Shown piece by piece: positions 60,513 to 64,000 of a DNA stretch of 64,000 nt. Source of the DNA: Oleidesulfovibrio alaskensis DSM 16109 (GTDB taxonomy: Bacteria; Desulfobacterota; Desulfovibrionia; Desulfovibrionales; Desulfovibrionaceae); assembly GCF_000482745.1 (NCBI RefSeq), contig NZ_AXWQ01000013.1, positions 109,061-173,060 on the forward strand. Reading direction: 5' to 3'. The notes beneath the pieces were generated by a model. It was given only the letters and a program-made list of their open reading frames with translations. It searched no databases and had not been told where the DNA came from. A program made the translations under genes and the position numbers. Position 1 is the stretch's first letter. Each line of letters opens with the position of its first letter.

Positions 60513-61082
60513 ATGATGGTTTCTAAGCTGAATCCATGGAACTGGTTTAAGAAGGAAAGCGAACAGGAAAAGACCCTTCCGGTTAAGCAGACGGAACGGG
60601 GAGCAAGGGAATACGCTTCTCCGCTTGACCACTTCCACGCAGAATTCGACCGTATGGTTGATTCGATGTTCTCTGGCTTTGGAATGCCTTCGCCTCGCCG
60701 CTTGTTCGACGCCGCCAGCCCGATGCTTGGCAAGTCTGTCATCAAGCCGAAAGTCGATATTTACGGCACTGACAAAGAGTATGTTGTTGAAGTGGATCTT
60801 CCCGGCATCGAAGAGAAAGACCTGTCTGTTGAACTGAAAGACGACGTGCTGATTCTCTCTGCGGAAAAGAAGCATGAAGAGAAAACAGAAGAAAAGGGCT
60901 ACTACCGCGTTGAACGCTCTTACGGTTCCTTCCGCCGGGTGCTCAATGTCCCTGATGATGCGGACAAGGAAGGCATAAACGCCAAGTTGAACAAGGGCGT
61001 GTTGCGAATCACCATGCCGCGAAACAAGGCCATTGAAACAGAATCCCGCAAGATTGCGATTGAAAGTTCGAAAGAGGACTAA
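60513..61082 (+). CDS. Hsp20 small heat-shock protein, cargo of the element
   Basis: 189 residues with an alpha-crystallin domain (about 80-180): KPKVDIYGTDKEYVVEVDLPGIEEKDLSVELKDDVLILSAEKK, YGSFRRVLNVPDDAD and the GVLRITMP motif. N-terminal MVSKLNPWNWFKKE is typical of the deltaproteobacterial class. Holdase chaperone for unfolding proteins. AAGGAGG five bases before the ATG and a private terminator make it a self-contained gene inside a prophage-like island; codon use and GC are lower than the host genes to the left. Confidence 0.93.
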   Translation: MMVSKLNPWNWFKKESEQEKTLPVKQTERGAREYASPLDHFHAEFDRMVDSMFSGFGMPSPRRLFDAASPMLGKSVIKPKVDIYGTDKEYVVEVDLPGIEEKDLSVELKDDVLILSAEKKHEEKTEEKGYYRVERSYGSFRRVLNVPDDADKEGINAKLNKGVLRITMPRNKAIETESRKIAIESSKED

Positions 61083-61151
61083 CCTGACAAGGGCATCTTA
61101 AAGAAACAAGAGCATTTTTGATTCCATAGTCACTTAGACGATACAACCCCG

Positions 61152-61193
61152 AAGGCTGGTGAGGACGATGATCCTCGCCAGCCTTTCTTTTTT
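61152..61193 (+). terminator. Intrinsic terminator of hsp20
   Basis: GAAGGCTGG...AGGA / TCCT...CCAGCCTTTC stem with CTTTTTT tail. Confidence 0.9.
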
Positions 61194-61222
61194 GAAAATC
61201 AAGAACGTGAAGGAGAAAACTG

Positions 61223-61675
61223 ATGAATACTGCGACTGTGACCAACTCCCTTGTGATGCTTCTGGACGACAAAGCCATGACTACGAGCCTCAAGGTGGCG
61301 GAGATGTTCGGGAAGGCGCACAAGGATGTGTTGAGAGCTATACATAATCTCAGCTGCTCGGATGAATTTATAGAGCGCAATTTTGCGCCCAATGAGTACG
61401 AGTTCAATGTTGGCTTCGGAATAAAGAAGGCTCCGATGTACCTCATGACCCGCGACGGATTCACTTTCCTCGCAATGGGCTTCACTGGCAAACGTGCTGC
61501 TCAGTTCAAAGAGAAGTACATCGAAGCCTTCAACCGCATGGAAGCCGAACTGATGAAGCGACAGGTGAATGCCCTGCCCGACTTTACCAATCTTGTTGAA
61601 GCCGCTCGTGCGTGGGCTGATCAGGTCGAACAGAAGATGGTTTACGAAGCACAGGCCAAAGCCCTCGTCCCCTAG
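61223..61675 (+). CDS. Rha-family phage regulatory protein
   Basis: 150 residues. Phage_pRha domain: MTTSLKVAEMFGKAHKDVLRAIHNL, then NFAPNEYEFNVGFGIKKAPMYLMTRDGFTFLAMGFTGKRAAQFKEKYIEAFNRME. Such proteins modulate lysogeny or phage development and often precede an antirepressor. AAGGAG seven bases before the ATG. The C-terminal antirepressor half found in some homologues may survive as the next remnant. Confidence 0.9.
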   Translation: MNTATVTNSLVMLLDDKAMTTSLKVAEMFGKAHKDVLRAIHNLSCSDEFIERNFAPNEYEFNVGFGIKKAPMYLMTRDGFTFLAMGFTGKRAAQFKEKYIEAFNRMEAELMKRQVNALPDFTNLVEAARAWADQVEQKMVYEAQAKALVP

Positions 61676-61839
61676 ATTGCAAACAGACAAGAGTTTCTTT
61701 GAATGTACTGAGAGGAGCATCACGAAGGGGGCAAAACGTCCCCTTCAAATAACTAGCTCAAGATATACCAGCCGATTTTGGTGCAAAAATCTGAGCGGGT
61801 TTACAACGTTATGAAAAGCGAAAAGCCCCCCCATGCCCT

Positions 61840-62172
61840 TTGTGTGCGCTGAATGGGCGAGGTGTTTCAACCGCTGAAGACTGCAAGGCGTACTTCTCGC
61901 CGCGCCATGTGTGTGATGCACTCGGTGTTAGCTGGCCTCGTCAGTTCAGAAAGATCAAGGAAGATCATGTGCTTGAGGGAGTTGTTGCCATTTCGGAAAC
62001 AACTGGATGTGACGGCAAGACCTACAAGATGTCCATGCTCCCTATCGAGTTCGCCAACTGTGGCCGAAATGACCATGGTTACCACTGGCGGCTGATGGGT
62101 ACTTTCGAGATGCGTTACCGAAATGGCAACGCAGCTTCCCGGCTCCAGTCAACGTGTGAAGATCATGGCTGA
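61840..62172 (+). pseudogene. P22 antirepressor N-terminal domain remnant
   Basis: Reads LNGRGVSTAEDCKAYFSPRHVCDALGVSWPRQFRKIKEDHVLEGV...SMLPIEF, the P22_AR_N pattern (phage antirepressor N-terminal domain). It lacks a good start (only TTG) and after LPIEF the homology ends where 'GWLFGI' is expected, consistent with a frameshift. Probably non-functional. Confidence 0.6.
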
Positions 62173-62273
62173 TCCGGTACTCTCGACCACCGTTACCAAT
62201 TCGGTAACGAAGCGTTATGGAAATCATCACGGTACATCCTTGTTCCATCTCAAAAGGTATACCTTGTGGAACA
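62112..62273. promoter_or_regulatory. Dyad cluster upstream of the resolvase, possible res/operator sites
   Basis: Three inverted repeats in 160 bases: GCGTTaCC/GGcAACGC (62112-62132), CGTTACC/GGTAACG (62191-62209), and TGTTCCA (62241)/TGGAACA (62267) flanking AAGGTATACCTT (62254-62265). The first two share the half-site. Position and spacing fit a serine-resolvase res site or a repressor operator array. Confidence 0.5.
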
Positions 62274-62334
62274 TACATGCCATTGCCTGAAAACCCGCTT
62301 TGTTCCGTGTCTCAAAACCTCGCAATCTCATTTC

Positions 62335-62363
62335 TTGACACACCTTCTCGAAAAGTCTAGTCC
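62335..62363 (+). promoter_or_regulatory. Candidate promoter of the resolvase
   Basis: TTGACA (62335), 17-base spacer, TAGTCC (62358-62363), 40 bases before the start codon, just downstream of the dyad cluster. Confidence 0.45.
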
Positions 62364-62402
62364 TTCTGTTACACGATGAGCACAGAAGGAGGAAACAGGA
62401 AT

Positions 62403-62966
62403 ATGGCTCATGTTGGATACATCCGTGTTAGCTCAATCGACCAGAACACTGACCGCCAGCTTGCTGACCTTGATTGCAACTTGGTGGAAGTATTTGAAGA
62501 GAAGGCAAGTGCCGCAACGTCTAAGCGGCCTAAGCTGGAAGAGTGCATGAGGTTTGTCCGCAAGGGCGATACGCTCCACGTCCATTCAATAGACCGCCTT
62601 GCCCGTAACCTTGACGACCTGCTCACGCTCCTAAAGAAGTTCATAGGTAAGGGCGTCGCCGTTCAGTTCCACAAAGAGGGGTTAAACTTCACAGGCGAAG
62701 ACAACCCATTCCAAACGCTCCAGCTTCAAATCATCGGAGCCGTCGCCCAGTTTGAACGCTCCATCATCAAGGAGCGACAAAGGGAAGGTATTGCCAAGGC
62801 ACAAGCCAAGGGAAAACACTGCGGCAGAAGGGCCAAATTGACGCCAGAACAGGCCGAAGAGCTTCGACATAGGGCAACAGTCATGGGCGAAGAAAAAAAG
62901 GCGTTAGCGGCTGAATATGGCATAAGCAGGCAGACCTTATACCGCGTCATCGCTGAATCCAATTAA
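62403..62966 (+). CDS. Small serine recombinase (resolvase/invertase)
   Basis: 187 residues, Tn3-resolvase/Pin family. Catalytic Ser10 in YIRVSSIDQNTDRQL, then SIDRLARNLDDLLTLL, the long E-helix region (LQIIGAVAQFERSIIKERQREGIAKAQAKG) and a C-terminal helix-turn-helix (KALAAEYGISRQTLYRVIAES). All catalytic Arg/Ser residues are present. AGGAGG lies seven bases or so before the ATG. Distinct from the large integrase at the left end; may resolve multimers or invert a segment. Confidence 0.93.
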   Translation: MAHVGYIRVSSIDQNTDRQLADLDCNLVEVFEEKASAATSKRPKLEECMRFVRKGDTLHVHSIDRLARNLDDLLTLLKKFIGKGVAVQFHKEGLNFTGEDNPFQTLQLQIIGAVAQFERSIIKERQREGIAKAQAKGKHCGRRAKLTPEQAEELRHRATVMGEEKKALAAEYGISRQTLYRVIAESN

Positions 62967-63096
62967 CATGCTGAAATATTTAAATAATCAATTAGGTTGC
63001 ACTAATGAGGGGAGAAGCGGAAACTGCTCCTTTTAAGCATCCTAATAACATGTTGAAATTACAGTAGAATCAATTAGGTTGCACTAAAAAGGGGAG
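62965..63096 (+). repeat. Two direct 50-bp repeats, 82 bp apart
   Basis: Copies at 62965-63014 and 63047-63096 share aacatg-tgaaat at the left, AATTAGGTTGCACTAA in the middle and GGGGAG at the right. The most conserved part matches phage RNA-polymerase promoters. Confidence 0.85.
62990..63015 (+). promoter_or_regulatory. Candidate T7-family phage RNA-polymerase promoter, copy 1
   Basis: AATTAGGTTGCACTAA, then TGA, then GGGGAGA. T3 promoters read AATTA-N5-CACTAA then A-GGGAGA, and K11 starts AATTAGGGCACACTATA: the spacing of the AATTA and CACTAA blocks is identical here. The initiation side carries three extra bases. Confidence 0.6.
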
Positions 63097-63097
63097 A
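63072..63097 (+). promoter_or_regulatory. Candidate T7-family phage RNA-polymerase promoter, copy 2
   Basis: Same 16-base core as copy 1, then AAA and GGGGAGA; differs only in the three bases between the blocks. Points towards the virion-protein gene. Confidence 0.6.
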
Positions 63098-63621
63098 GAA
63101 CGCTCCGCGTCTCACTCTGTCAGACCATCTTCAAGGTTACGCCTATCCCAAATAGACGACCTCTCTCCTACACTTTCATTCTTGGTAAGGCCGGAGAACA
63201 CTAGCCCGACACAGCAGTGTTCTTCGGCTTTTCATATTGTGACGACTTGTGACAACGACAAGAAGGAAAGAGCTGAACTTAAGATCAACTATAGTGACAG
63301 CTAAGGAACAAGGGGAAGTAGGCAGACAAAGAAGAAGAGGAAAGAAGACACCTAAGTCATACAGCAGTGAACATAACGTGAACTGAAGTAACGACAGTGT
63401 AACCTAGGTTTCAACCTACCCAATGGCCCTACCCACTCCAACAAGTAAGACATCCTAAGTATAACTTAAGAAGCAACCTAAGTGTGAAGACAGGATTAAG
63501 GGAAGTAGTAGGATAGGGAGAAGAAGAAAGGGTGAAGACTTAAGTCAAACTTAAGACGACTATAAGTATATATAGGGGAGTGGCCAGGTATCAAAAATAG
63601 AGAAACTTGTCAAGGGAAAGC
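63098..63621. other. AT- and purine-rich non-coding leader
   Basis: No open frame of any length on either strand. Holds four copies of ACTTAAG (63277, 63474, 63538, 63549), several CCTAAGT words, and tatatataggggag at about 63568, a possible weaker phage promoter. On the minus strand TTAGCTGTCACTATAG ends at about 63289 and resembles the SP6 promoter. Probably an untranslated regulatory region of the phage. Confidence 0.5.
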
Positions 63622-63684
63622 ATGGTAGTTTTGATTCTTTTTGTGTACGCCTTCACAGCTACCTACCTCATAGCAACCCTTTAA
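63622..63684 (+). CDS. Possible 20-residue membrane peptide
   Basis: MVVLILFVYAFTATYLIATL, entirely hydrophobic, with AAGGGAAAG just before the ATG and 32 bases before the next gene. Could be a small phage membrane peptide; no family recognised. Confidence 0.4.
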   Translation: MVVLILFVYAFTATYLIATL

Positions 63685-63716
63685 CAGTGTATCAAGATTG
63701 AGTAGGAGACAGGTCT

Positions 63717-64000
63717 ATGTGTGAACCAGCTTCAGCTACAGCGGGAACCACTGCCGCAGTAGGTGGAACCACAGCAGGCACTACTGCCACAGCGTCTACG
63801 ATTACAGCGTCTCAAATGTTCATGTACTCCCTAGCCATTGCCGCCGCTTCTACAGCCGCCAACATGGTCGCTCAAAGTGAACAGGCGAATGCCATGAACT
63901 CATATCAAAGCGAAATGGCAGACAATTACAACAAGACAGCGGTCAAGAACGCCGAACTCGCCAACAAGGATTACATCGAACAGACAGCCGCTGAAAGCAT
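63717..64000 (+). CDS. Probable T7-family internal virion protein (gp14-like), N-terminal part
   Basis: 94 residues before the window ends. MCEPASATAG..., a Gly/Ala/Thr-rich hydrophobic stretch (TASQMFMYSLAIAAASTAANM) and then a Gln/Asn/Glu-rich helix (SEQANAMNSYQSEMADNYNK) resemble the N-termini of podovirus gp14 internal virion proteins, which begin MC(D/E)P and form part of the DNA-ejection channel. AGGAG nine bases before the ATG. Assignment rests on the N-terminus only. Confidence 0.5.
   Translation, partial: MCEPASATAGTTAAVGGTTAGTTATASTITASQMFMYSLAIAAASTAANMVAQSEQANAMNSYQSEMADNYNKTAVKNAELANKDYIEQTAAES

Noticed and set aside
62965..63096. Two-repeat CRISPR or att direct repeats
   Set aside because: The repeat core matches phage RNA-polymerase promoters and there is no second spacer or cas gene; attachment duplications would flank the element, not lie inside it.

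Overview
Most of this window is chromosome of a GC-rich, anaerobic, sulfate-reducer-like deltaproteobacterium. The gene content (CxC rubredoxin, ferredoxin:thioredoxin reductase catalytic subunit, a KamA-type radical SAM protein, an SH3/NlpC lipoprotein of the kind known from Desulfovibrio vulgaris, and a homoserine dehydrogenase next to a COG3635 phosphomutase-like protein) fits Desulfovibrionaceae, perhaps Oleidesulfovibrio (Desulfovibrio) alaskensis. That species guess is from memory of gene content, not a search.

Layout. 1-4.9 kb: a tight minus-strand cluster, in transcription order yicC, remA-like, gmk, pyrF, a TPR gene, an HDOD gene and recJ (cut by the window start). 5-12.5 kb: minus-strand mtaB, an NlpC/P60 lipoprotein, recD2, aroC, a universal stress protein and shikimate kinase. 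12.8-17.9 kb: an MFS exporter, then aminotransferase-hom-phosphomutase-like kinase, a likely threonine-branch operon. 18-32 kb: mltA, a chemoreceptor, YbgC thioesterase, an amidohydrolase, FTR plus glutaredoxin, an EF-G paralogue, pdxK-murI-aminotransferase and a KamA-like enzyme. 32-43 kb: rubredoxin, a BON lipoprotein, glycerate kinase, HU, small lipoprotein and TPR genes, a probable structured RNA, an M29 aminopeptidase, PilZ and a GAF histidine kinase. 43.7-47.3 kb: a polar amino-acid ABC transporter whose two permeases are fused. 47.4-57.7 kb: a glycosyltransferase, purT, a binding protein/hybrid-kinase pair, a DNA-ligase-like protein that has lost its catalytic lysine, nhaA and a GT92-like protein.

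At about 58.67 kb the chromosome is interrupted. comM (yifB) is cut just upstream of its Walker A motif, and a lower-GC element begins: a large serine recombinase (frameshifted near its end), an Hsp20, a Rha-type regulator, a P22-antirepressor remnant, a small resolvase behind a cluster of dyads, and two 26-bp repeats that look like promoters of a T3/K11-type single-subunit phage RNA polymerase. After about 0.6 kb of non-coding DNA comes the start of a protein resembling the T7-family internal virion protein gp14, which runs off the window.

The best reading is an integrated T7-like podovirus (or a satellite/hybrid of one) using a serine integrase to occupy comM. Its other half, including any phage RNA polymerase gene and the 5' half of comM, lies beyond position 64000.
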